Below are positions 1 through 7,331 of a stretch of DNA of 9,586 bases, piece by piece (position 1 is the stretch's first letter; each line of letters starts with the position of its first letter). The stretch spans positions 1 through 9,586 of the forward strand of contig CAKVBK010000070.1 of assembly GCA_934725285.1 (NCBI GenBank), in the 5' to 3' direction. Position numbers and translations under genes: made by a program. The notes under the pieces are model-generated. The model worked only from the letters and a program-made list of their open reading frames with translations. It did no database searches and was not told where the DNA came from. This DNA comes from an uncultured Bacteroidales bacterium. GTDB lineage: Bacteria > Bacteroidota > Bacteroidia > Bacteroidales > UBA932.

Positions 1-11
1 TTCAGTGTTGA

Positions 12-58
12 CCGCTTCTTCCAAGGAGGATAGCGGTGCTATCTGACTGAAGAAGCGG
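12..58. other. Nested hairpin upstream of the first gene
   Basis: A perfect 10-bp inverted repeat (12-21, CCGCTTCTTC, with 49-58) encloses a second perfect 6-bp stem (29-34, GATAGC, with 38-43; loop GGT). The internal loop between the stems holds AAGGAGG (23-29), a full match to the anti-Shine-Dalgarno sequence. No T-run follows the outer stem directly (the nearest, five T, is at 73-77), so it is not a classic intrinsic terminator. It could be the folded 3' end of an upstream transcript, an mRNA leader structure for the dehydrogenase gene, or part of a small RNA. The pairing is directly visible; the role is unknown. Short open frames entering from the left edge end at 33 and 45 and could be the tail of an upstream gene, but they are too short to call. 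Confidence 0.45.
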
Positions 59-135
59 GAAGAAAATGAAGATTTTTCCACCTCAAAGAACATTTCAAAC
101 AAATCAAAACAGCGTCTTAGTTAGTTGTATAAAAT

Positions 136-1086
136 ATGAACTTAAAAGGAAAAACAGTGCTTATCACCGGAGGAGCCTCCGGGATAGGCAAGATTATGGG
201 ACGGATCTGCCTGAAGAAAGAGGTGGCCAATCTTGTGATCTGGGACGTCAATCCTGACAACATCAGAAGGACGGAAATCGAACTTTCCGGAATACTGGGC
301 GTCGGAGCCAATCGAACAGATGCAAACAACGCGGACAGTCTGAAAACACCGGGCGGCGGCAATAAGGACAGGATTCATTCCTATCTGGTGAACTGCGCGG
401 ACGCGGATGTCGTGGCGGAGAGATATTCAAAAGTCATCAGCGAGGTCGGACAGGTGGACGTTCTTATCAATTGCGCCGGAGTTGTCAGAGGCAACAACAC
501 ATTCGACAAGCAGACGGTAAAGGACATCAACCTGACGATGGACATCAACGCGACCGCCCCGATGTTGGTGGCACTACAGGTTCTTCCGGATATGATAAAG
601 AGGAACAGCGGCTGCGTCTGCACGATAGCGTCGGCGGCAGGAATGTTGGGAGTGCCTAAGATGTCGGTCTATTGCGCGAGCAAATGGGCGGTGATCGGCT
701 GGACGGAATCAATGAGGATCGAGCTTAAACTTGCGAAAAGCAAGGTCAAGGTTATGTCCGTGGCTCCGTACTTCATCAACACGGGAATGTTCGACGGAGT
801 GCAATCCAAAATATTCCCTATCCTGAAGCCGGAAGCCGTGGCGAAAAAGGTCATCAAAGCCATTGAGAAAGGCAAAAGTTTCAAGGGAATCCCGTTCCCA
901 TACCACTTCATCAGGTTCTGGCAGGGAATATTGCCGATCGCGGTCTTCGACTTCATCTTCGGCAAATGCTTCGGCGTCTATAGTGTGATGGATCACTTCA
1001 CCGGACGCAGGAATATTCAGAAAGAGTCGCTGAATATCAAGGGGAAATCACTACCTTTGAGGCGAGATATTCATAAAGCGTCATAA
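136..1086 (+). CDS. SDR-family NAD(P)-dependent oxidoreductase (membrane-associated type)
   Basis: A classical short-chain dehydrogenase/reductase of 316 residues. The Rossmann glycine motif TGGASGIG is at residues 11-18. Asp37 at the end of strand 2 favours NAD(H) over NADP(H). The NAG-type motif reads NCAG (112-115), and the catalytic tetrad is Asn138, Ser166, Tyr179 and Lys183 (YCASK). Two features are unusual. A hydrophilic Gly/Asn-rich insertion lies at about residues 55-78, between the dinucleotide-binding strand and the next strand. The C-terminal tail (about 254-288) is aromatic and hydrophobic and ends in MDHFTGRR, resembling the retinol/17-beta-HSD11-like SDRs that act on lipid-soluble substrates at membranes. 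The start at 136 places the glycine motif at the usual distance from the N-terminus; the leader is A/T-rich without a Shine-Dalgarno sequence. The stop overlaps the next start by one base (TAATG), so it is almost surely co-transcribed with the aldehyde dehydrogenase. A lipid alcohol or ketone substrate is inferred; the actual substrate is unknown. Confidence 0.9.
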   Translation: MNLKGKTVLITGGASGIGKIMGRICLKKEVANLVIWDVNPDNIRRTEIELSGILGVGANRTDANNADSLKTPGGGNKDRIHSYLVNCADADVVAERYSKVISEVGQVDVLINCAGVVRGNNTFDKQTVKDINLTMDINATAPMLVALQVLPDMIKRNSGCVCTIASAAGMLGVPKMSVYCASKWAVIGWTESMRIELKLAKSKVKVMSVAPYFINTGMFDGVQSKIFPILKPEAVAKKVIKAIEKGKSFKGIPFPYHFIRFWQGILPIAVFDFIFGKCFGVYSVMDHFTGRRNIQKESLNIKGKSLPLRRDIHKAS

Positions 1087-2459
1087 TGTTGGAAAATACT
1101 TCGATTGAGAGGATAAAGGAGATCAGGGGGAGGCAGGAACGCTTTTTCAGGAGCGGGGCCACCCTTGACGTGAAATGGCGGCTGGAGCGGCTCAAGGCGT
1201 TCGAGACGGCGGTTCACAAATGGGAGAAGCAGTTGTGCGAGGCTCTTTGGACGGACCTGCACAAGTCCTGCGAGGAGGCTTATCTGACTGAGGTCAGCAT
1301 ACTTCTCGGAGAGATACGCGGTCATATTCATAACATCCGGAAATGGAGCCGGCCGCAAAGGGTATCGACTCCGCTGAAGATGTTCCCGTCGCGGAGCAGG
1401 ATCATCAGCGAGCCGCTGGGCACAGCGTTGATCATCTCGCCGTGGAACTACCCCGTGCAGCTGCTTCTGACACCGCTCGTGGGTGCCATTTCCTCCGGCT
1501 GCACGGCGGTTCTGAAGCCGTCGCCGTACGTCCCGAACGTCTCCAAGGTCACCCAACTAATGATCGAGGACACCTTCAGCGATGAATATGTCGCCGTCGT
1601 CCAAGGCAACCGCAATGTCAACTCGGCCCTGCTGGAAGAACGCTGGGATCTGATCTTCTTCACCGGAAGCCCAGCGCTCGGCAGGATCGTGATGGGAGCG
1701 GCTGCGAAGAACCTCACGCCTGTCGTGCTGGAGCTCGGTGGAAAAAGTCCGTGCATTGTGGACAAAGATGCCGACATCAAGGTGGCTGCGAAACGTATAG
1801 CCTGGGGCAAGAGTCTCAACGCCGGACAGACATGCATAGCACCGGACTATCTCTTGCTTTACGAGGACATCAAGGACGAGTTCATTAAAGAGTTGGAAAT
1901 CAATTTCAAGGCTCTTCTCGGAGAGGATCCTCGGAAAACGGATCACTTTGTCCGAATCGTCAACGACAAGGCTTTCGACAGACTGGAGGGCTACCTTAAA
2001 GACGGGCGGATCGCTTTCGGTGGCCATACAGAACGCGGTGACAGGTACTTCGAGCCGACAGTGCTGGATGGAGTCTCCCCTGACGCGCCGGTGATGCGGG
2101 AAGAGATTTTCGGGCCGATCTTCCCGGTGCAGACGTTCAAGGACATCGAGGAGGTTATCTCATTCGTCACATCAAGGGAAAAGCCTCTGGCCCTGTACTA
2201 TTTCGGAGGCCAAGGTGAGCACATCCTTCGTCACACATCCTCAGGCGGAGCGTGCATCAACGACACGATAATGCACATCGCCAATGAGAACGTTCCGTTC
2301 GGCGGAGTCGGGAACTCAGGACTTGGCTGCTACCACAGCAAACGAAGCTTCGACGCGTTCACACACTATCGGGCCGTCGTAATCACACCGACGTGGATGG
2401 ACATGCCGTTCAGGTATATGCCTTACAAGTTTTTCAAGATGGTCAAAAGGCTGCTGTAA
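1086..2459 (+). CDS. Aldehyde dehydrogenase, ALDH3 / fatty-aldehyde type
   Basis: NAD(P)-dependent aldehyde dehydrogenase of 457 residues, oxidising an aldehyde to a carboxylate. Visible signatures are SPWNYP with the oxyanion Asn121, the cofactor-loop motif FFTGSP, general base Glu216 in LELGGKSP, nucleophile Cys250 in NAGQTC (34 residues after the Glu, the normal ALDH spacing), EEIFGP, and PFGGVGNSG near the C-terminus. The length of about 455 residues, against about 490 for ALDH1/2, and the basic, hydrophobic C-terminal tail (FRYMPYKFFKMVKRLL) fit the ALDH3 group, which includes fatty-aldehyde and coniferyl-aldehyde dehydrogenases. The tail may tether the enzyme to the inner membrane. It starts inside the stop codon of the SDR gene, so the two are translationally coupled and may work in sequence (alcohol to aldehyde to acid). 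A 63-base gap follows before the glycosyltransferase gene. The family is certain; the substrate is inferred only from family and neighbour. Confidence 0.93.
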   Translation: MLENTSIERIKEIRGRQERFFRSGATLDVKWRLERLKAFETAVHKWEKQLCEALWTDLHKSCEEAYLTEVSILLGEIRGHIHNIRKWSRPQRVSTPLKMFPSRSRIISEPLGTALIISPWNYPVQLLLTPLVGAISSGCTAVLKPSPYVPNVSKVTQLMIEDTFSDEYVAVVQGNRNVNSALLEERWDLIFFTGSPALGRIVMGAAAKNLTPVVLELGGKSPCIVDKDADIKVAAKRIAWGKSLNAGQTCIAPDYLLLYEDIKDEFIKELEINFKALLGEDPRKTDHFVRIVNDKAFDRLEGYLKDGRIAFGGHTERGDRYFEPTVLDGVSPDAPVMREEIFGPIFPVQTFKDIEEVISFVTSREKPLALYYFGGQGEHILRHTSSGGACINDTIMHIANENVPFGGVGNSGLGCYHSKRSFDAFTHYRAVVITPTWMDMPFRYMPYKFFKMVKRLL

Positions 2460-2493
2460 ACCCTTCAAGCAATATTTTGCCAAATAAATAATC

Positions 2494-2509
2494 AGTCTTT
2501 CTTAAGACT
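2494..2509. repeat. Short palindrome in the ALDH-GT2 spacer
   Basis: A 6-bp inverted repeat, AGTCTT / AAGACT, with a 4-base loop lies in the AT-rich 63-base gap between the aldehyde dehydrogenase and GT2 genes, ending 13 bases before the GT2 start. It is too short and lacks a T-run, so it is not a convincing terminator. An operator or mRNA-processing role is possible. I see no clean TAnnTTTG promoter here; TATTTTG at 2473-2479 is one base short of it. Confidence 0.25.
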
Positions 2510-2522
2510 AAATATTGCACTC

Positions 2523-3266
2523 ATGAACAGAACTTCTGAATATACCCTTACCATCGTGGTGCCGGTCTTCAACGAGGAGGACAACATCCACAATCTGGAA
2601 AAGGCTCTGTCCGAGTTCATTCCACACAGCAAAGTCCCCACTTGCGCACTGTTCGTGGACGATGGGTCAAAGGATGGCAGCCTCAAACTGATCCAAGAGG
2701 TCTGCTCACGCAATAAGGACATCCTCTACATCAGCTTCGAAAGGAACGCCGGGCTCAGCGCAGCCATCAAGGCCGGATTCGACTATGCATTCTCTGAATA
2801 TGTCGGCTACATGGACGCTGACCTTCAGACAACTCCCGAGGACTTCAACCTCCTGCTGGACGGCATGAAGGCCCACACCTTGATGACCGGCTACAGGGCG
2901 AACCGCAAGGACACCGCATTCAAGAGGATCCAGTCCAAAATCGCCAACGGATTCAGGAATATGATGACTCACGACGGGGCGAAGGACACAGGCTGCCCCC
3001 TCAAGATCATCCGCGCGGATGCTGCCAAGAGAATCCCGATGTTCAAGGGAATGCACAGATTCTTGCCCGCTCTGATCCTTCTGCAAGAAGGCGGAAGTTT
3101 CGGTCAGGTGCCCGTGAGGCATTTCCCACGCATGGCCGGAACGTCCAAGTTCCACCTTTGGAACAGGCTATGGGGACCGTTCGCGGACTGCTTCGCCTAC
3201 AGATGGATGAAGCCACGGTACATCAACTATTCAGTCTGGGAAAGCAATGTCGGTGAACGGAATTAA
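2523..3266 (+). CDS. GT2 glycosyltransferase, DPM1/ArnC-like (polyprenyl-phosphate sugar synthase)
   Basis: An inverting GT-A glycosyltransferase of 247 residues. Visible motifs are VVPVFNEEDNI at the N-terminus (nucleotide-binding strand), VDDGSKDGS with Asp46/Asp47, the metal-binding DADLQTTPED with Asp98 and Asp100, DTGCPLKIIR around residues 155-164, HRFLPAL, and a GTSKFHLWNRLWG segment close to the end. These are characteristic of the dolichol-phosphate mannose synthase / ArnC / GtrB group, which moves a sugar from a nucleotide donor to a polyprenyl phosphate on the cytoplasmic face. Unlike ArnC and GtrB it has no C-terminal transmembrane pair, so it should be soluble or peripheral, like the short DPM1 type. 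The LAB_N gene follows 11 bases later and an ArnT-like transferase after that. This is the expected order of charging the carrier, moving it across, and using it. The donor sugar cannot be read from the sequence. Confidence 0.9.
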   Translation: MNRTSEYTLTIVVPVFNEEDNIHNLEKALSEFIPHSKVPTCALFVDDGSKDGSLKLIQEVCSRNKDILYISFERNAGLSAAIKAGFDYAFSEYVGYMDADLQTTPEDFNLLLDGMKAHTLMTGYRANRKDTAFKRIQSKIANGFRNMMTHDGAKDTGCPLKIIRADAAKRIPMFKGMHRFLPALILLQEGGSFGQVPVRHFPRMAGTSKFHLWNRLWGPFADCFAYRWMKPRYINYSVWESNVGERN

Positions 3267-3277
3267 TCTTCAGGAAT

Positions 3278-3928
3278 ATGTTTGAGAACGTTCCCACGTG
3301 GCTTACGCTCACCCTTGTTTTCTCAGCCCAGGCATTCTTCGGACTGAGGACCGCGCTCCAATGGCTGAAATCCGAGATGGCGCACAAGTCTGTCTCTCAG
3401 GTCTCCTACTGGATCTTCAGTGTGATCGGAGCGTGCATGATGTTCCTCTACGGAGTGTTGAGAAATGACTTCTCGATCATCCTCGGCCAGTTCATCGCCT
3501 ACTTCATCTATCTTTGGAACCTGCACGCCAACGGAATATGGAGCCGGGTGAAGACCATGACGAAGATCCTGCTGCCGGCTCTTCCGTTCGTGGCCGCTCT
3601 GTTTCTGCTGAAAGACGCCCATGAATATTCACAGAACTTTTTCCGCAACAGTGACATTCCCATTTGGCTCGTGGTGTTCGGATCCACCGGCCAGCTGATG
3701 TTCACGCTGAGGTTCGTCTATCAATTCATCTACTCGCACCGCAGACACATGTCGGTGCTGCCGGCAGGTTTCTGGATCATCAGCATCGTCGGATCAGGAA
3801 TGATCATCGTCTACGGAATCATCAGACTCGACCCTGTGCTGATCCTCGGCCAGGTGCTCGGCTTTGTTGTTTACATAAGGAACCTTGTTTTAGGCACAGG
3901 CAAAAAAGAATCGTCAGATGCGAAATAA
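3278..3928 (+). CDS. Tandem LAB_N (lipid-A-disaccharide synthase N-terminal domain-like) membrane protein, 3+1+3 helices
   Basis: An integral membrane protein of 216 residues made of two copies of the LAB_N motif. Residues 17-82 and 138-203 align without gaps over 66 positions with 25 identities by my hand count (38%). Shared landmarks are LR...Q near the start, S..H.SV, W(I)x(S)xxG, YG..R.D, LGQ and NL at the end. Each copy spans about three helices, and a separate hydrophobic stretch (about 97-111, ILLPALPFVAALFLL) links them, giving a likely 3+1+3 plan. From memory, LAB_N falls in the same fold group as PQ-loop/MtN3 (SemiSWEET/SWEET) proteins, and 3+1+3 is the SWEET layout. The catalytic LpxB glycosyltransferase domain is absent, so this is not lipid-A-disaccharide synthase. 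AGGA lies a few bases before the start. The gene sits 11 bases after GT2 and overlaps the ArnT-like gene by 11 bases. A transport or flippase role is my inference; an accessory subunit role is the alternative. Confidence 0.88.
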   Translation: MFENVPTWLTLTLVFSAQAFFGLRTALQWLKSEMAHKSVSQVSYWIFSVIGACMMFLYGVLRNDFSIILGQFIAYFIYLWNLHANGIWSRVKTMTKILLPALPFVAALFLLKDAHEYSQNFFRNSDIPIWLVVFGSTGQLMFTLRFVYQFIYSHRRHMSVLPAGFWIISIVGSGMIIVYGIIRLDPVLILGQVLGFVVYIRNLVLGTGKKESSDAK

Positions 3929-5762
3929 CAATCTCCGGTCCGGAAACGGCAACATATTCACCAGCCACCCGATGATGGCGGTTTTCACCTTCACGTTCAT
4001 CTGCCTTTTTCCCATGATGATGACAAGGGACTTCACGCCGTCCAACGAGCTGAGATACCTCAGCATAGCGAACGAGGCCATCGCGGACGGGCATATATTC
4101 GCGTTTTACAACCACGGCATCCCTTACGCCGACAAACCTCCGCTCTATTTCTGGATCGTGATGCTGTGCAAACTGCTGTTCGGACATCACAGCTGCCTCG
4201 CGCTTTCGATGTTCTCGCTGATTCCGGCGTTCGCCACCATCGGGATAATGGACAAATGGGTGATGAAAGGCAAGCCGGTGATGAGCAGGATAGCAATGGC
4301 GGGAATGACACTGACGTGCGTGATGTTCCTCGGAACGATGATCGTGCTGAGGATGGACATGCTGATGTGCTTGTTCATCGTACTGGCTCTCTGGACGTTC
4401 TACCGGATGTACACCGGGGAAGGCACCCGGAAATCCGACTCCGTGATGCTGCCGGTCTGGATATTCCTCGCGCTTTTCACAAAGGGTCCGGTGGGACTTT
4501 TGATGCCACCGCTGTCCATCGCCGTGTTCCTTGCCGTGAAACGGGACTGGAAAGGTTTCGGCAAATACTTGGGCATCAAGACATGGGGCATCATCGCAGG
4601 ACTCGCCGCCATCTGGATCGGATGCGTGTGGTTCGAGGGCGGCTCTGAGTACATCGACAACCTGCTGGTCAAGCAGACCGTCGGACGTGCTGTCAACGCT
4701 TTCACCCACGCCAAGCCGTTCTGGTTCTATCTCGTGGCGATAGTTTGGTGCCTTGCGCCGTACTGTCTGCTGTTGATCGGAAGTTTTGTCGCGTCACTGC
4801 GGCCTGCAAGGAAAGTCAATCTTTTGCAAAAATCGAACGTGACAGAGGACACAAAGGCAGACATTGACCAGCGTGCAAAGGAATATGCGCCCGCGCGTTC
4901 CGACTTGGAAGTTTTATTTCTCTGCACGATCATCGCCACAATAGCGATGCTGTCCTCGTTCAGTTCCAAACTGCCGATCTACCTTGTTCCGGTCTTTCCG
5001 TTCTGCGTCTATCTGTTCCCGATCGTGCTTGACCGCATCGGGGAGCGAGGCTGGATGCGCCGGTCAGTAGGAATATTCTCGATCATATTCACAATCATCG
5101 GATTGGCCGCACTGCTTGTTCTTTTCGGGGCAGTGCACATCCCGGCGGTGGATGACCTTTTGAATGAATATCCTTTCGCCCGCGAAGCACCGGTTGTCAA
5201 CGGCATCATACTGCTGACCTTGGCCAATGCTTTGGGAATATGGTTCCTCGTCAAACGTAAGGTCTGGAATATCCCGGTGCTGCTTCTCGGAGCCAGCCTG
5301 TTCATGGCTGTGTTCTCCGCCTCCGCGGTCGTAAAGGAGATCAATCCGTACATCGGCTACGGGGCGATCTGCGCCAAGGTTCCGGAAGACACCGACGTGG
5401 CGACAGTCTTTCTCCACAGACCGGAGAACATCGACGCCTATATCGGCCGCCAGATCACCGACTACGGCAAGGATCCGGAGCGTCTTGCAAATGATGCCTA
5501 TGGCTCCGTGAAGCCGCTGACCATCATCACACGGAGATCCAGACTGGAGCGGACACCTGAGCTGCAGGCCTTGTTCAGAGACGGCACAACCATTTATTCG
5601 GGTCCTTACTGCCTGACCACAATCCGCAGACAGGCGACCAACCATCACCGCCTTGCAGAAAAATCCGGAGACAAGTTTCTATGTATCGGACAAAATCATC
5701 CGAAAAAACCGTACTTTTGTCATGGAGACATTCCAGACAATAATATCAAGCTAATGCAATGA
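3918..5762 (+). CDS. ArnT-like GT39/GT83 integral membrane glycosyltransferase
   Basis: A polytopic GT-C transferase of 614 residues with about a dozen hydrophobic segments and a soluble C-terminal part. The first periplasmic loop carries FTPSNELRY (Glu44, Arg46), the acidic motif expected to be catalytic in ArnT/PMT enzymes. It is followed by YADKPPLYFW (Asp72, Lys73, Pro74, Pro75), the hallmark of the family, and LFTKGPVGLLMPP further on. A charged segment at about residues 297-328 separates two groups of helices. The family moves a sugar from a polyprenyl-phosphate donor to lipid A, protein or another acceptor on the periplasmic face. The start overlaps the LAB_N gene by 11 bases, and the stop overlaps the sulfatase start by four (ATGA), so all are probably translated from one message. 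No arnA, arnB or arnD gene is in the window, so aminoarabinose is not implied. Acceptor and sugar are unknown. Confidence 0.88.
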   Translation: MRNNNLRSGNGNIFTSHPMMAVFTFTFICLFPMMMTRDFTPSNELRYLSIANEAIADGHIFAFYNHGIPYADKPPLYFWIVMLCKLLFGHHSCLALSMFSLIPAFATIGIMDKWVMKGKPVMSRIAMAGMTLTCVMFLGTMIVLRMDMLMCLFIVLALWTFYRMYTGEGTRKSDSVMLPVWIFLALFTKGPVGLLMPPLSIAVFLAVKRDWKGFGKYLGIKTWGIIAGLAAIWIGCVWFEGGSEYIDNLLVKQTVGRAVNAFTHAKPFWFYLVAIVWCLAPYCLLLIGSFVASLRPARKVNLLQKSNVTEDTKADIDQRAKEYAPARSDLEVLFLCTIIATIAMLSSFSSKLPIYLVPVFPFCVYLFPIVLDRIGERGWMRRSVGIFSIIFTIIGLAALLVLFGAVHIPAVDDLLNEYPFAREAPVVNGIILLTLANALGIWFLVKRKVWNIPVLLLGASLFMAVFSASAVVKEINPYIGYGAICAKVPEDTDVATVFLHRPENIDAYIGRQITDYGKDPERLANDAYGSVKPLTIITRRSRLERTPELQALFRDGTTIYSGPYCLTTIRRQATNHHRLAEKSGDKFLCIGQNHPKKPYFCHGDIPDNNIKLMQ

Positions 5763-7303
5763 AAACAAAATCACTTGTCGGACTTGCCGCGCTTCCGGTT
5801 GTAGCCGGAGCATGCGCGGACGCAAAACAAGAACCACAGAAACCGAACATCATGCTCATCATCGCCGACGACTTGGGAATAGGAGATGTGAACGCCTACG
5901 GATACGGTTCGATCCCGACACCACACATTGACTCTCTGGCATCGGAGGGTGTGCTTTTCAACAATGCTTACGCCACCTCGGCCACGTCAACCCCGAGCCG
6001 CTACGGCCTCCTTACCGGAGCGTATCCGTGGAGGAACACAAAAGCCAAGATCCTTCCGGGAGACGCACCTTTGATCATATCCACAGAAATGCCGACAATT
6101 CCCAAAATGATGCAGGCCAACGGCTACCAGACCGGTGCTATCGGCAAATGGCACCTTGGAATGGGCAACGGGAATCTGGACTGGAACAAGCACATCAGTC
6201 CTTGCGCCAACGACATTGGATTTGACTATTCTTGCCTTATAGCAGCCACGAACGACAGGGTTCCGACCGTCTATGTGGAAAACGGTGACGTGCTGAATCT
6301 TGATCCGGACGATCCGATTGAAGTCAGCTACGAGCACAACTTTCCCGGAGAGCCTGACGGAAAGAAGGACTTGGATCTGATACGCATGATGTGGGATCAT
6401 CATCACAACGAGGCCATAATAAACGGGATACCTCGCATCGGCTATATGCGTGGAGGCAAGAAAGCCCTGTGGGTGGATGAGGACATGGCTGACTATTTCG
6501 TAGACAAGGTGAAGAACTACATCGACACACGGGACGAAAGCAAACCGTTCTTCCTTTACTATGGCCTTCATCAGCCTCACGTTCCACGTACCCCTAACCA
6601 AAGATTTGTCGGGGCCACGACTCTCGGTCCAAGGGGAGACGCTGTTGTGGAGGCAGACTGGTGCGTTGGAGAGGTCTTAGGCTACATGAAGAAAAAGGGG
6701 ATCCTTGACAACACGCTCGTCATTTTCACCTCAGACAATGGCCCTGTCCTCCAGGATGGCTATGTCGATCAGGCCTACGAGCACAGGAATGATCACGACG
6801 CCTACGGGGAACTCCGTGGAGGAAAATACAGCCTTTATGACGGCGGCGCGCACGTGCCGATGATAGTATGGTGGAAAGGCCATACTCACAAGATGGTCTC
6901 AAACGAGCTTGTGTCCCAGCTTGACTTCTATGCTTCACTGGCTTCGCTGATAGGCGCCGAGGCTCCTGACAGTCTTGATTCCCAGAACCATCTGAATGCT
7001 CTCCTCGGCAAAGGCAAGGGCCGTGAGTCGCTGATCGTGGAGGCAAAGAGCCGCCTTGCCATGCGGAAGGGGGACTACATTATGATCCCTCCGTACTACG
7101 GTCCGGCATACCGGAAGACGAAAAAAGTTGATCTGGGGAATGTTCCGGAATATGCTTTGTTCAATGTTGTGGAAGACAGAGGACAGCAGCACGACATCGC
7201 ATCTGAAAAGCCTGGGGTCCTGGAGGAGATGAAGAAGGAGTTCCACGGTTTCGTCGGAAGTTATTACGACATCGACATCACCAAGAAACTTAAGAATTAT
7301 TAG
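5759..7303 (+). CDS. Exported serine-type sulfatase (family S1)
   Basis: A formylglycine-dependent sulfatase of 514 residues that would release sulfate from a glycan ester. Metal ligands Asp37 and Asp38 lie in LIIADDLG. The maturation motif is STPSR at residues 77-81 with Ser77 as formylglycine precursor, so activation would need a radical-SAM anSME enzyme, which is not in this window. GKWHLG supplies Lys130 and His132, HQPH supplies His274, TSDNGP supplies Asp326 and Asn327, and GGKYSLYDGGAHVP supplies Lys356, so the active site appears complete. The N-terminus has two lysines and a hydrophobic core ending in VVAGAC (Cys19), an imperfect lipobox with Ala at -3. It is either a lipoprotein or a periplasmic protein. 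Its start lies inside the stop of the ArnT-like gene (ATGA) and a hairpin terminator follows, so it closes the operon. The S1 subfamily and the position of the sulfate on the sugar cannot be assigned by eye. Confidence 0.93.
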   Translation: MKTKSLVGLAALPVVAGACADAKQEPQKPNIMLIIADDLGIGDVNAYGYGSIPTPHIDSLASEGVLFNNAYATSATSTPSRYGLLTGAYPWRNTKAKILPGDAPLIISTEMPTIPKMMQANGYQTGAIGKWHLGMGNGNLDWNKHISPCANDIGFDYSCLIAATNDRVPTVYVENGDVLNLDPDDPIEVSYEHNFPGEPDGKKDLDLIRMMWDHHHNEAIINGIPRIGYMRGGKKALWVDEDMADYFVDKVKNYIDTRDESKPFFLYYGLHQPHVPRTPNQRFVGATTLGPRGDAVVEADWCVGEVLGYMKKKGILDNTLVIFTSDNGPVLQDGYVDQAYEHRNDHDAYGELRGGKYSLYDGGAHVPMIVWWKGHTHKMVSNELVSQLDFYASLASLIGAEAPDSLDSQNHLNALLGKGKGRESLIVEAKSRLAMRKGDYIMIPPYYGPAYRKTKKVDLGNVPEYALFNVVEDRGQQHDIASEKPGVLEEMKKEFHGFVGSYYDIDITKKLKNY

Positions 7304-7310
7304 AAGCTGC

Positions 7311-7331
7311 TTTGATTTTGACAGAATCAAA
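7311..7331. repeat. Small hairpin just after the sulfatase stop
   Basis: TTTGATT (7311-7317) pairs perfectly with AATCAAA (7325-7331) around a 7-base loop. It is AT-only apart from one G-C pair, so weak alone. It runs directly into the A-tract of the stronger hairpin at 7334-7363 and probably belongs to the same transcript end. Confidence 0.4.

Noticed and set aside
128..135. TATAAAAT as a -10 box for the SDR gene
   Set aside because: It abuts the start codon, leaving no room for a transcript start, and no TTG or TTTG element is suitably placed upstream.
66..257. 63-residue + strand frame near the left edge
   Set aside because: It overlaps the SDR start in another frame; the SDR Rossmann motif fixes the true frame.
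3278..3928. Calling the LAB_N gene lipid-A-disaccharide synthase (lpxB)
   Set aside because: Only the small N-terminal membrane motif is present, twice; the catalytic glycosyltransferase domain is missing.
3822..4709. 295-residue open frame on the - strand opposite the ArnT-like gene
   Set aside because: It is antisense to a well-supported membrane transferase. Its translation is a His/Arg/Glu-rich mixture with no domain, typical of a GC-rich shadow frame.
3918..5762. Naming the gene arnT with aminoarabinose as substrate
   Set aside because: Family motifs match, but no arnA/B/D genes are present and the sugar specificity cannot be read from sequence.
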